From assembly GCF_042652085.1 (NCBI RefSeq), contig NZ_JBHSJF010000006.1, positions 806,001 to 870,000 on the forward strand: DNA of 64,000 bases, read 5' to 3'. The stretch is from Flaviflagellibacter deserti (GTDB taxonomy: Bacteria > Pseudomonadota > Alphaproteobacteria > Rhizobiales > Methylopilaceae). This document shows, piece after piece, positions 1 to 7,492 of this stretch (its first letter is position 1; every line of letters starts with the position of its first letter). Made by a program: the position numbers and the translations under genes. The notes under the pieces were generated by a model that saw only the letters and a program-made list of their open reading frames with translations, made no database searches and was not told the origin of the DNA.

Positions 1-1
1 G

Positions 2-274
2 AAGTCGGGGCCACTCGATCGCTGCAATGGCTGCGCGGCGGCCATCGCCAGACCGTTGGGCGCCCGTTTTGCGCTCACCGGCACGGTGCAGAAAGTGAGC
101 AACCTGATCCTCAACATCAACGTCTCCGTATGGGACACGGAGACCGGAAAGGAACGCTACCGGACCAGCGTCGACATCCGCGGCAACACCGATGAATCCT
201 GGTCGCGCGGTGTGTCCTATCTCGTCCGCAACCGGTTGCTGGCAGCTCTGGCCGAGATAGCCGCCACCCCGTAA
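2..274 (+). CDS. DUF2380 family protein, C-terminal part
   Basis: An open frame enters from the left edge and stops at 274, so only the C-terminal ~90 residues are present. They contain the run FALTGTVQKVSNLILNI and, further on, VDIRGNTDESWSRG, which I recognise as typical of the DUF2380 family of small exported proteins common in Hyphomicrobiales. The TTG at 56 is internal to the frame and should not be taken as the start. A Cys-x-x-Cys (CNGC) lies near the left edge. The function of the family is unknown to me, and the true start and any signal peptide lie outside the window. Confidence 0.7.
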   Translation, partial: KSGPLDRCNGCAAAIARPLGARFALTGTVQKVSNLILNINVSVWDTETGKERYRTSVDIRGNTDESWSRGVSYLVRNRLLAALAEIAATP

Positions 275-472
275 CGCTCACGTGGCGTCCGGAGTGAGGA
301 TATCCTGAAAGAGTGAAAGTCGATGGAAGACCGGATTCAGACGGCTCGGCCGCAACGTGCAGCGTTAGTCGGCGACATGGACTGAAGCTTGCGGCAGGTC
401 TCGGCGCGGCAATGCTGTCGGCATCCGTATACGGAGCAGTTGCCCCCGACGGCACCGAGCAGGTGCCTGGAA

Positions 473-2410
473 CTACTCCCAGCCAACGGAGGCAAAGCTT
501 TCTTCCACGTCACGATCATCCTGGCCGTCAAAGCGCCAATACCGCACCCAATCGACCACCACTTCCGCCTCAGCGAATGTGGGCTGGCCGGCCCAGCCTT
601 TTGGAAACCAGGCACCGAGATACAGTCTGCTTCGGCGCGTCGGCACTGTCGTGTCAATCGAGGCGACCTCTCGGCCGTCTACAAAAAACACCACGCTTGG
701 TGCTGATGTCGCAGAGCCCGCTCGCCAGTCGAACCGGACGATGTGAAATTGACCGTCGGCAATGGTCGCTGGGAGATGCACGTATTGAGTCGTGGATTCG
801 CCCTCGCGCTCTCCGATCCAAGTGTTCGCGAGCATGCGATTAAAGGACACTCCCTCGTGAGGCGGCCCAGGACGTCCCGGAAATTCGATATCGATCTCGT
901 GGTTGCCAATGTGGTTGCCTTCCTCTCGGTAGTGGAAGGCCCACATGGCGGTCGCCACGCCGAGGACCGGAGCGACCTTTAGGCGAGCTTCATACCGCCC
1001 CGACCCGAGATAATTCCGCGTGGCGATCATCGCGCCGACGCGCGTGCCGTCCTCGCGCGGCGTGCCATCGCGGTTCACTCCCCGAACAGGACCTCGATAG
1101 CTATCGCCCAGCGCTTTCAGGACAAGCGCCCCCTCCTGAAGACCTACATTTTGCGGGCTGACCCCACCATTGTAGTCGTGCCCCTCGCCATCTTTTCCGC
1201 CCCAATTACGCTTGCCGACGAGCCATTTGGACCTGTCCAGTCGTTGGCCGTTGAAGTCATCGGAAAAATCCGGCTCAGCGATCGAACTCGGAGAACTCTG
1301 CGCAGGCGCGATTGCGCGCAGGCGATTGCGCGCTTCCCGGCTTACCCACGCTCCCACGCGGCCCGCCATGGACAACACGCTTTCGCAATTTTCAAACAGA
1401 CACCGGGTCAACCGGACCTTCTGCCCCGACGGGAAGCCAGCACCTCGATCCAACTCGACACGAATGAGCTGGCTCCGCTCTCGAGGACGGAAGGTGTTCT
1501 GGAACTCCGCTGGCAGATTGGCTGCGACTGGGAGGATCTCGACGATTCGACCAATTGCCTGCTGTCGCCCGCTGGACGCGCTCACTCTCTGGTTCGACCG
1601 CACGTCGAAAAGGTAGGTCTCGGGAAGATAGGCAAGCACATAGGGGGCGCCTGAAAACACTTCCAGCGCTCTGTCCCCGGGGACCAGCACCTCACCTGAT
1701 GAGGCGACAACAGGGCCGACCGTCCCTGCCGTCGGCGCCGTAAGCGCTCCATTGTTATAGAGACGCTTTAGATCGTCAGACGCCGCCACCGCTTCCGCCC
1801 GTGCGGCTTCGTTGGCGGCGATCTCGCGCCCCAGGGAATTTTTTTGCACCTCGAGTTCCGCGAGTTGCGAACTGGCGGAGTAGTGCGAAATGACGAGTTC
1901 CTCGACCCGCTGCTGGTTCGTCAGCTGGCGGCGCTTGAGCTGACCCAGGCTGGCCACCCCCTTGTCCATCTCAGCAAGCTGCGACTGAGCCAGCGGCAAC
2001 ATTGTTTCGGAGATGGCCAGCTTGGATTTGAGCTGCTCAAGACGCGAGGTGATTTCCGCCTCGCGGAAAGACAGTTCGGCGAGAGCCCGCACGAGCGTCG
2101 AGGACTCGAGCCGCACCAGAAGTTCGCCCTTTTCCACTTTCTGGCCCGGTTTGACGTGAACGGACACGATCTTGCCCTCGTAAGACGGCGCGACGGCGAA
2201 CATTTCCTGAAGTACGAGCCCATCGGCCCGAAGGAAGATCCACGAGCCAACGAGGTAATTTGCGAGACCGAGGAAGAACGCGATCAACAGTGCGAAATAG
2301 ACGTAACGACCCCAGCGAAAATTCGCGACGCGGGTGTCGTTACCGAGCGTATCCAGCCGCTCCCTTTGGCGCAGACGCGTGATCATTTCGCGATCCTTTC
2401 CCGCGCTCAC
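473..2410 (-). CDS. HlyD-type membrane-fusion adaptor fused to a GH16 glycanase domain
   Basis: This 645-residue protein joins two modules. Residues 1-370 are a periplasmic adaptor: a cytoplasmic N-terminus, one membrane segment at about 37-57, a lipoyl/barrel half-motif around residues 72-102, a coiled-coil hairpin at about 105-215 and the second barrel half from about 220. Residues 380-645 form a glycoside hydrolase family 16 jelly roll with the catalytic signature E505-x-D507-x-E509 (in HEIDIEF) and aromatic-rich strands. GH16 enzymes cut beta-1,3, beta-1,4 or mixed-linkage glucans and related polymers, and this one would face the periplasm. It begins with GTG inside a GTGA overlap with the glycosyltransferase stop, so the two are translationally coupled. 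I infer that it guides and trims or rearranges the nascent polysaccharide. Which glycan it cuts cannot be read. Confidence 0.85.
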   Translation of the reverse strand: MSAGKDREMITRLRQRERLDTLGNDTRVANFRWGRYVYFALLIAFFLGLANYLVGSWIFLRADGLVLQEMFAVAPSYEGKIVSVHVKPGQKVEKGELLVRLESSTLVRALAELSFREAEITSRLEQLKSKLAISETMLPLAQSQLAEMDKGVASLGQLKRRQLTNQQRVEELVISHYSASSQLAELEVQKNSLGREIAANEAARAEAVAASDDLKRLYNNGALTAPTAGTVGPVVASSGEVLVPGDRALEVFSGAPYVLAYLPETYLFDVRSNQRVSASSGRQQAIGRIVEILPVAANLPAEFQNTFRPRERSQLIRVELDRGAGFPSGQKVRLTRCLFENCESVLSMAGRVGAWVSREARNRLRAIAPAQSSPSSIAEPDFSDDFNGQRLDRSKWLVGKRNWGGKDGEGHDYNGGVSPQNVGLQEGALVLKALGDSYRGPVRGVNRDGTPREDGTRVGAMIATRNYLGSGRYEARLKVAPVLGVATAMWAFHYREEGNHIGNHEIDIEFPGRPGPPHEGVSFNRMLANTWIGEREGESTTQYVHLPATIADGQFHIVRFDWRAGSATSAPSVVFFVDGREVASIDTTVPTRRSRLYLGAWFPKGWAGQPTFAEAEVVVDWVRYWRFDGQDDRDVEESFASVGWE

Positions 2411-3693
2411 CAGCGTCGGCTGAAGCGGACCCGTTGCGGCACATAATTATCGGTTCGAGAGGCGTCGAAGCACCATTCCTGAACGTAGGCCAACACGCGA
2501 ACGAGCCGCATGAAAAGCCCGCTAAACACCCCGTAGCCGGGAATGAGCAGAAGATAGGGGGCATAAACCCAGCGATTTGTAGCTTCCAATGCGGCGACGA
2601 ATATCACTGCGTCCAAGCACATCAACCCGAGCTGAACGGCAATCAGAAACGGGATGGCAGCCTCGCCGATCTGCACGTAGAGGTGCAGTAAGTATAGCGG
2701 AAAGGCGACCGCCAATATTATGTGGAAGAATAGAAAATCCACCTGGTGGGTCGCTTCGACGAGGTTGAAACTTCGGCTCAGCGGGTTCGACAGACGTCGA
2801 TGCTTGCGATACCGCAGTCGGACAGCGTCGCGTTCCCACCGCAGGCGTTGACGGAGAAGCCCCCAGGCTGTCTCGGGAACGTCGGTGTAGCAAAGGGCGC
2901 CCGGCGCGAAATCGATCTTCCAACCCTTGGCTCGAAGCCGAAGCGTAATGTCGAGATCCTCGCCGCCACCGACGTCGATGCCGCCGACGGAGGTCAGCGC
3001 AGAACGCCGGAACGCAGCGAATGCCCCGGACGCACAGACCACCAGCCCGAACATCTCTGCGATGCGCTTGCCGAGCGATATCGTCACCAGGTATTCGATG
3101 ACCTGAAAGCCGGCGATTAGACTCCGGTTGCCGTTGCGCGGAAGAATATCCCCGCTGACGGCACCCACCTTGGGATCCGCGAATGGTGCCGCGATGCTCT
3201 CGATGGCAAATCGATCGTATGAGCAGTCGCAGTCCACATTGACCAATATGTCGCCGGACGCCATCCGGATGGCGAGATTGACCCCTGCGGACTTGCCGCA
3301 TCGGAGGTCGGTTGAGAACGCCTTGTCGGCGAGGCCCTTTGCTACAAGGCTAGCCGCGACCTTGCTCATACGGTCGCTCGAGCCGTCGGAAATGAGAATG
3401 AGCTCGAAGGCGCGCAGCGACTGCGCGCGAAGGGAGAGCACGCATCTCGTGATCGCGGATTCTTCATTGTGGCCAACGACGAGAACGCTGATTTTGGGAT
3501 GTTGGGGAGTCGGATGCGCGTCGTTGCGCTGATGGCGCCATTTCCTGCTGCGGCCAGCGGCATAGGCTACGATCGACAGCCCGTAGCGAGGAATCTCGAA
3601 GATCAGGACGTACCAAAACATCGCGATGAAGCCGATGGTGCCCTGTTCCGTCAGCAGGTCGTATGCGCTTGTCAGGTCATGTCCGGCGCTCAC
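2407..3693 (-). CDS. Processive family-2 glycosyltransferase (beta-glucan/curdlan-synthase-like)
   Basis: A 428-residue membrane glycosyltransferase. It has a hydrophobic N-terminal segment (about 18-45), a GT-A domain from about 66, the first catalytic Asp in SDGSSD (D103), the metal-binding DCD at 154-156, an ED pair in GGGEDLD (245-246) and the processive-synthase motif QRLRW at 282-286. Hydrophobic segments follow from about 310 to 420. The D, DxD, ED and Q(x)xRW set is the hallmark of cellulose, curdlan, hyaluronan and mixed-linkage-glucan synthases, which polymerise from a nucleotide sugar and extrude the chain. The protein is shorter than BgsA or CrdS and no PilZ domain is visible. It starts with GTG in a GTGA overlap with the upstream gene and overlaps the HlyD-GH16 gene by 4 bases, forming a compact operon. 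The sugar is unknown. Confidence 0.82.
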   Translation of the reverse strand: MSAGHDLTSAYDLLTEQGTIGFIAMFWYVLIFEIPRYGLSIVAYAAGRSRKWRHQRNDAHPTPQHPKISVLVVGHNEESAITRCVLSLRAQSLRAFELILISDGSSDRMSKVAASLVAKGLADKAFSTDLRCGKSAGVNLAIRMASGDILVNVDCDCSYDRFAIESIAAPFADPKVGAVSGDILPRNGNRSLIAGFQVIEYLVTISLGKRIAEMFGLVVCASGAFAAFRRSALTSVGGIDVGGGEDLDITLRLRAKGWKIDFAPGALCYTDVPETAWGLLRQRLRWERDAVRLRYRKHRRLSNPLSRSFNLVEATHQVDFLFFHIILAVAFPLYLLHLYVQIGEAAIPFLIAVQLGLMCLDAVIFVAALEATNRWVYAPYLLLIPGYGVFSGLFMRLVRVLAYVQEWCFDASRTDNYVPQRVRFSRRW

Positions 3694-4919
3694 GGCAGAA
3701 AATCCGCTTTTTCAAAGACACGAAGGTCCACCCCCAGATTGGCTCGCAGGCGAGCCACACAGCCGCTGAGGAGTTTGTTCAAACGCTCCTGTGTGCTGGC
3801 CGCATCCTCGCTGGCCAAGAAGACGTAATCCGACCTCGCCCCCTGTACGACCCTGCCTTGTGCTCCGAGGCGACCGATCAGATCGGCGACAAGTTGCTTC
3901 CGGCTGGCGTCGAAGACCTCGGCTCCCTTGGAGGCCACGATCTTCATCTCATTCGCGTAGGCCAACTCGGCGAGGCTGAACATCTCGTCCCTGGCGCACG
4001 CAGCGTTGAGGAGACGGATCAGGTCCAGCGGAAGCGTCAGCACGAGCACCGGGCTAACAGCGCTCGATTTCAAACCTGCGGCGAGGAGGAATTGGGAGCC
4101 CGCTTCAGAGATCGCATAGTGGAAGGCGCGCACCTTCTGGGCACGTTCTCCGTCAAAATGGCTTGAGCAGTCCATGCACACAAAGCCGACCAAAGGCTCT
4201 GAACCGCTGAAACCGCACGCCCCGCACTTCAGGGCCGTTCCCGCGGCCTCATGGTCGCTTCCGTAGTGCCGAAGTTCGCGCGAGCATTTCGGACATGCGA
4301 GACGTCGGTCCGACGTTTCGAAATCGGGCTCCGGCCCGAGATACGCGCAGCGCAGATGGTGGATAAGCCTGACATCGGCGATCTCGGGGCTTCGGCAAGA
4401 GGGGCACTCCTCCCGCACATTGAGCCGTGCGGATCCGCAGTGCGGGCAGGCATGAAAGCAATCGAAAAGGCGTGCGGTCAGATAACCCGCAGCGGCCAGA
4501 CGCTCGGCAACTGCCCGGACCTCCAACACCGGAACGAGGCCACCATATGTGAATCCTTCCCTGGTATTCGGGGCGTACCGCGCGGTGAGTTCTTTCTCGT
4601 GCACGTGCAAAAAGGCGAGGAGCCGGAGATCCGGGCGGGACGACGTGCGCAACCAGGGCGCCAGCTCTTCCCGACGCTGGTGGAATCGGTCCCTCACCGA
4701 TCGGCTAAGATCGCGCCAGTCTTGTCCGGGCGGGCAACTTAAGTCCGCGTCACTCCCAAGCGTAGCGGTCAGATCGGTGACCGGCAGCAGATGTCCCTCG
4801 CGACAGGTCACGAGATAGCTGGCGCGCTCCACATCGCTCGCATCCCGGACGATGATGCTGTCACCGAATACTGCATCTCCTACGCGAGGAGTGACTAAGT
4901 TTGCCGCCGTTGTATTCAT
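3690..4919 (-). CDS. TackOD1-type zinc-ribbon protein of the polysaccharide operon
   Basis: A soluble 409-residue protein. Residues ~155-270 carry a chain of zinc-ribbon pairs (CPHCGS, CPSC, CPKC, CGAC, CMDC) with an intervening IHHLRCAYLGPE-type stretch. That arrangement matches the TackOD1 output domain first described in Thaumarchaeota and also present in bacteria. The region before it, about 95-150, is predicted helical. Residues 290-409 resemble a divergent GGDEF-like output fold (SLAELAYANEM, then VFLASEDAASTQERL), but I see no GG(D/E)EF signature. It is the first gene of the operon and its stop overlaps the glycosyltransferase start, which suggests a regulatory or assembly role for polysaccharide synthesis. 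The TackOD1 assignment is from memory of the motif spacing, and the C-terminal assignment is tentative. Confidence 0.6.
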   Translation of the reverse strand: MNTTAANLVTPRVGDAVFGDSIIVRDASDVERASYLVTCREGHLLPVTDLTATLGSDADLSCPPGQDWRDLSRSVRDRFHQRREELAPWLRTSSRPDLRLLAFLHVHEKELTARYAPNTREGFTYGGLVPVLEVRAVAERLAAAGYLTARLFDCFHACPHCGSARLNVREECPSCRSPEIADVRLIHHLRCAYLGPEPDFETSDRRLACPKCSRELRHYGSDHEAAGTALKCGACGFSGSEPLVGFVCMDCSSHFDGERAQKVRAFHYAISEAGSQFLLAAGLKSSAVSPVLVLTLPLDLIRLLNAACARDEMFSLAELAYANEMKIVASKGAEVFDASRKQLVADLIGRLGAQGRVVQGARSDYVFLASEDAASTQERLNKLLSGCVARLRANLGVDLRVFEKADFLP

Positions 4920-5232
4920 GAGCCGCTAACTCTGTCACTGCGCGAAAGTTCCTAGAGATCCGAGTTAGAATGCTTCTGTTCCAAAGAAAAATCTATCGTC
5001 GCTGACAACAACTGAAGGCTGTGATGCCGCCACAATGATGTTTATATCTTGACAAATAAGGAAGCGAAGCGAGCAATTACTTATGGTGTCGGAAAATGTC
5101 GTCGCCTACGCCGACATTTTCATCGCACCAAGCCATTGATTTCGCGTCCACAAGGGATACGAAGGCGGCGTCCATCCCCGCACGCCGCCGTTACCCCTCA
5201 GCAATCGATTGCGCAATCAAGGGCTCTGCTTC
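4920..5232. promoter_or_regulatory. 313-bp intergenic region upstream of the polysaccharide operon, with one hairpin
   Basis: No credible gene lies here. The region is the leader of the minus-strand TackOD1-GT2-HlyD/GH16 operon and also the 3' flank of the alpha/beta hydrolase gene. The half nearest the operon is visibly more AT-rich than its surroundings. One clear structure is a perfect 10-bp inverted repeat at 5092-5101 and 5112-5121 (GAAAATGTCG / CGACATTTTC) around a 10-base loop. On the minus strand it follows the hydrolase stop by about 110 bases, but no long T tract follows it, so it could be a weak terminator or an operator. Confidence 0.5.
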
Positions 5233-6156
5233 TTATCGCGACTGTGCGAGCATCCAGTTGATCTCAGCCCGCCAGTCGGTCATCCGGATCGGCGTGCCAT
5301 GCGTGCCCGTCTGGAATCGGACGAAGCGCGTCGGATAGTCGGGTGCCTTTGCCGTTATCGAACGGAAGAAGCGTTCCTGGCCGTCTACCGGGAACACTTT
5401 GTCGCTCCCGCCATGTCCGAAGACCACAGGCACTCTCGCGTGGAACGCCGCGCTCGTGGAAAAATTCTTGTCCGATAGTGACCCCAGCAGCAGGAGGCCA
5501 CCGAGCCGGGGTCCGATCACGGGATCGCGGGCGAGCTTCCAGCACAGCGCGCCACCCATCGAACCGCATGCCACGATGATCGGCGCCTCAGGAGAGCGCC
5601 CGGCATAATGATGTAGCAGAGCCGTGATCTCCGCCGCGCCGCGATCGCCGAAATCGGAAAAATCAGGAGAGAGATAAAGCCCGCGATTGGCGACCATCAA
5701 ATTCTTGATGCGGTTGAAATTGCCGCCAAAAGTGAAGTCGTCTACCCCCTGGTTGCGACTGCCGCCTTGGCCGTGCAGGTACATGGTGATGATCGCGGCG
5801 CCGTCCGGCTTCCCGACCGCGAAATGGCGGATCGTACCGATTCCGGTCTCTAACGCGATGTCCTCTTGCACCTTGCGCACGCCCGTAGAGACAAATTGCC
5901 GGCGCGCACGGCGCTCCGGCACCTCATCGCGCTGATCGATGTCACGCGCTTCGCTATAGTCGACCACGCGGTGACGATCGCCACCCTCACTCGAAAGGAT
6001 CGCGGGATAGGCGAACAGGTCGTCCTTGAAAGGCTTCAGCGCCTGCGCCTGCGCCTGCGCCTGCGCCTGCGCCTGCGTCTGACCAGCGCTGGCCAGCACA
6101 CCGGTCAAGACGAGAACGGCGCTGCCGATACCGCCCCATGAAAACGCGAACCGCAT
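5233..6156 (-). CDS. Secreted alpha/beta hydrolase
   Basis: A 307-residue protein when started at the ATG at 6156, which has an AGGG-type ribosome site just upstream and gives a clean signal peptide (about residues 1-30, hydrophobic AVLVLTGVLASA). The mature chain begins with a Gln-Ala repeat and then shows an alpha/beta-hydrolase pattern: oxyanion-like YLHGQGG, nucleophile elbow CGSMGG, acid candidate in GHGGSDKVF and His in GTHGTP. Such proteins hydrolyse esters, amides or phospholipids, and the substrate here cannot be read. An upstream in-frame start at 6222 would put a charged stretch before the signal peptide and is less likely. It stands alone, with no obvious operon partner. Confidence 0.75.
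   Translation of the reverse strand: MRFAFSWGGIGSAVLVLTGVLASAGQTQAQAQAQAQAQALKPFKDDLFAYPAILSSEGGDRHRVVDYSEARDIDQRDEVPERRARRQFVSTGVRKVQEDIALETGIGTIRHFAVGKPDGAAIITMYLHGQGGSRNQGVDDFTFGGNFNRIKNLMVANRGLYLSPDFSDFGDRGAAEITALLHHYAGRSPEAPIIVACGSMGGALCWKLARDPVIGPRLGGLLLLGSLSDKNFSTSAAFHARVPVVFGHGGSDKVFPVDGQERFFRSITAKAPDYPTRFVRFQTGTHGTPIRMTDWRAEINWMLAQSR
6041..6076. repeat. Hexanucleotide tandem repeat, 6 x GCCTGC
   Basis: Six perfect copies of GCCTGC lie inside the hydrolase gene and encode six Gln-Ala pairs just after the predicted signal-peptide cleavage site. Because the unit is 6 bases, copy-number changes would keep the reading frame and only alter linker length. Confidence 0.9.
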
Positions 6157-6338
6157 GTCAGCCCTATTGTTTACGTGGCCGGCACCTTCCATCGCGCTTT
6201 CGGCGTGCCAGCATCTGACCACGCGGCCCTAGCCGAATCCCGACATTGATAGCAGGCGACGAGCCTGAGTCCACAATGGACGCGTCATCCCCTGCGGCGG
6301 ACAGCCGCGTGGCCATGCCAGAATGCCGGCCGAGAAGG

Positions 6339-6722
6339 CTAACCGGCCATGGTCGAGACATGCGCCGACACCACCCGCCAGCCCTCCGGAAAGCGGACCC
6401 ATGTCTGGCTCTGCCTGCCGATCGCCGTAGAAGCCTCGCGCGTGAATTCGGTGTCCGCCGTGGCGAAGTCCGTTCCGAAGGTCGTGATCACCGTCCTCGT
6501 CAATGTCCGGTCCAATTTGGCGCTCGGCCTCGCCCGCCGGAATTCCGCGATCGCCTCATAGCCGTAGAGCGTCTCGCCGGCTCCGTAGCGGATCGTGAGG
6601 CCGCTGTTCCAGAACAGCTCGTCGAGCACCGCGATGTCGTTGCCGACAAGTGCGCGTTCGTAGCGCCGGAACGCGGCCTGTACCTCCTCGACAATGTCGG
6701 GAATGTTGATCGCGAAAGCCAT
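6339..6722 (-). CDS. AtzH/HpxZ-like (DUF3225) protein
   Basis: A 127-residue protein of the SnoaL/NTF2-like fold when started at the ATG at 6722, which shares a base with the TetR stop (TGATG) and is therefore the preferred start. The pattern VQAAFRRYERALVGND near the N-terminus, RYGAGETLYGYEAI in the middle and QTWVRFPEGWRVVSAHVS at the end is that of the HpxZ/AtzH family. HpxZ is encoded with oxalurate catabolism genes, and AtzH acts on 1,3-dicarboxyurea in cyanuric-acid breakdown. It is the last gene of the long minus-strand catabolic operon and lies in the same operon as an AtzE-like amidase, the pairing expected for ureide or carboxyurea hydrolysis. The exact substrate is inferred, not shown. 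Confidence 0.75.
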   Translation of the reverse strand: MAFAINIPDIVEEVQAAFRRYERALVGNDIAVLDELFWNSGLTIRYGAGETLYGYEAIAEFRRARPSAKLDRTLTRTVITTFGTDFATADTEFTREASTAIGRQSQTWVRFPEGWRVVSAHVSTMAG

Positions 6723-7432
6723 CAGACCTCCGAGCCCCTCAGATAGCTGATCAGGATATCGGTCACGACGCCCTTGCGCTGCTTCAGCCATTCCGGATCG
6801 GCGAAATCGTGCTGGAACATGCTGCTCAGCGTGTAGCGGTTTGAAACGTGCACGAAGCACAGGCCGAGGATAGAAACGTAGAAATTCTCGGCGTCGATAT
6901 CCTTGTGGAACAGGCGCTCCGCCTGACCGCGCTTCAGGATCGTCCTGAGCGAGTCGAGCAGCGGCTGCGTCATCACAGGGATCGTCGCCGAGCGCTGGGC
7001 GATGCGGCCCATCATCAGGTTCTCGCTCATGATGAGGCGAACGAAATATGGGTCGGTGCTCAGGAAGTCGAAGGTCAGCTCGATGAGCTGGCGCATCGCC
7101 GAGATGGGATCGCCCTCATTGACGTCGAGCGTCCGCTCGCGGTCACGGATGACCTTGTAGCATGCCTCCAGCGCGGCAAGGTACAGGTCGTCCTTGTTGC
7201 TGAAGTAATGATAGATCATCCCGACATTGACGCCGGCGCTCGCCGAGATGCGGTCGATACGGCTGCCGCTATATCCGTGGTCCGCGAATTCCGACATCGC
7301 GACATCGAGAATCCGCTGCCGCGTCACGGCTCCATTGCGTTTCGGGCGATTGCTGTCCGCTTTCCGGGCCGAACCGCGCGCCTTGGCGGGCGCGTCGGTC
7401 GCGAGAGAATCCGGCGTGGTCGTTTTCATCAT
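6722..7432 (-). CDS. TetR family transcriptional regulator
   Basis: A 236-residue regulator. The N-terminal ~35 residues are a basic, disordered extension. The helix-turn-helix follows at about 38-84 (RQRILDVAMSEFADHGYSG, then the GVNVGMIYHYFSNKDDLY recognition-helix block). The C-terminal ligand-binding domain covers 95-225. It sits inside the catabolic operon between the amidase and the AtzH-like gene and overlaps the latter by one base. A perfect 18-bp inverted repeat lies just upstream of its start (7443-7460) and is the natural candidate for its operator. It may sense a pathway intermediate. The resemblance to RutR-type regulators of pyrimidine use is only at fold level. Confidence 0.85.
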   Translation of the reverse strand: MMKTTTPDSLATDAPAKARGSARKADSNRPKRNGAVTRQRILDVAMSEFADHGYSGSRIDRISASAGVNVGMIYHYFSNKDDLYLAALEACYKVIRDRERTLDVNEGDPISAMRQLIELTFDFLSTDPYFVRLIMSENLMMGRIAQRSATIPVMTQPLLDSLRTILKRGQAERLFHKDIDAENFYVSILGLCFVHVSNRYTLSSMFQHDFADPEWLKQRKGVVTDILISYLRGSEV

Positions 7433-7442
7433 GCCCTGTTTC

Positions 7443-7460
7443 CCGGCGTCCTGACGCCGG
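7443..7460. promoter_or_regulatory. Perfect inverted repeat, candidate TetR operator
   Basis: Arms CCGGCGTC and GACGCCGG flank a two-base centre, 10 bases upstream of the TetR start and within the 60-base gap after the amidase gene. It could be an autoregulatory operator that gives the tetR-atzH pair its own control. A short terminator-like stem is the alternative, but no T tract follows. Confidence 0.45.
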
Positions 7461-7492
7461 ATCCTACTACTGCCATATCCTGAGCGCCCATT

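Noticed and set aside
5049..5338. Overlapping plus-strand short frames in the gap near 5.1 kb
   Set aside because: They are Arg/Ser-rich with no ribosome site or family pattern, and overlap the real hydrolase gene on the opposite strand.
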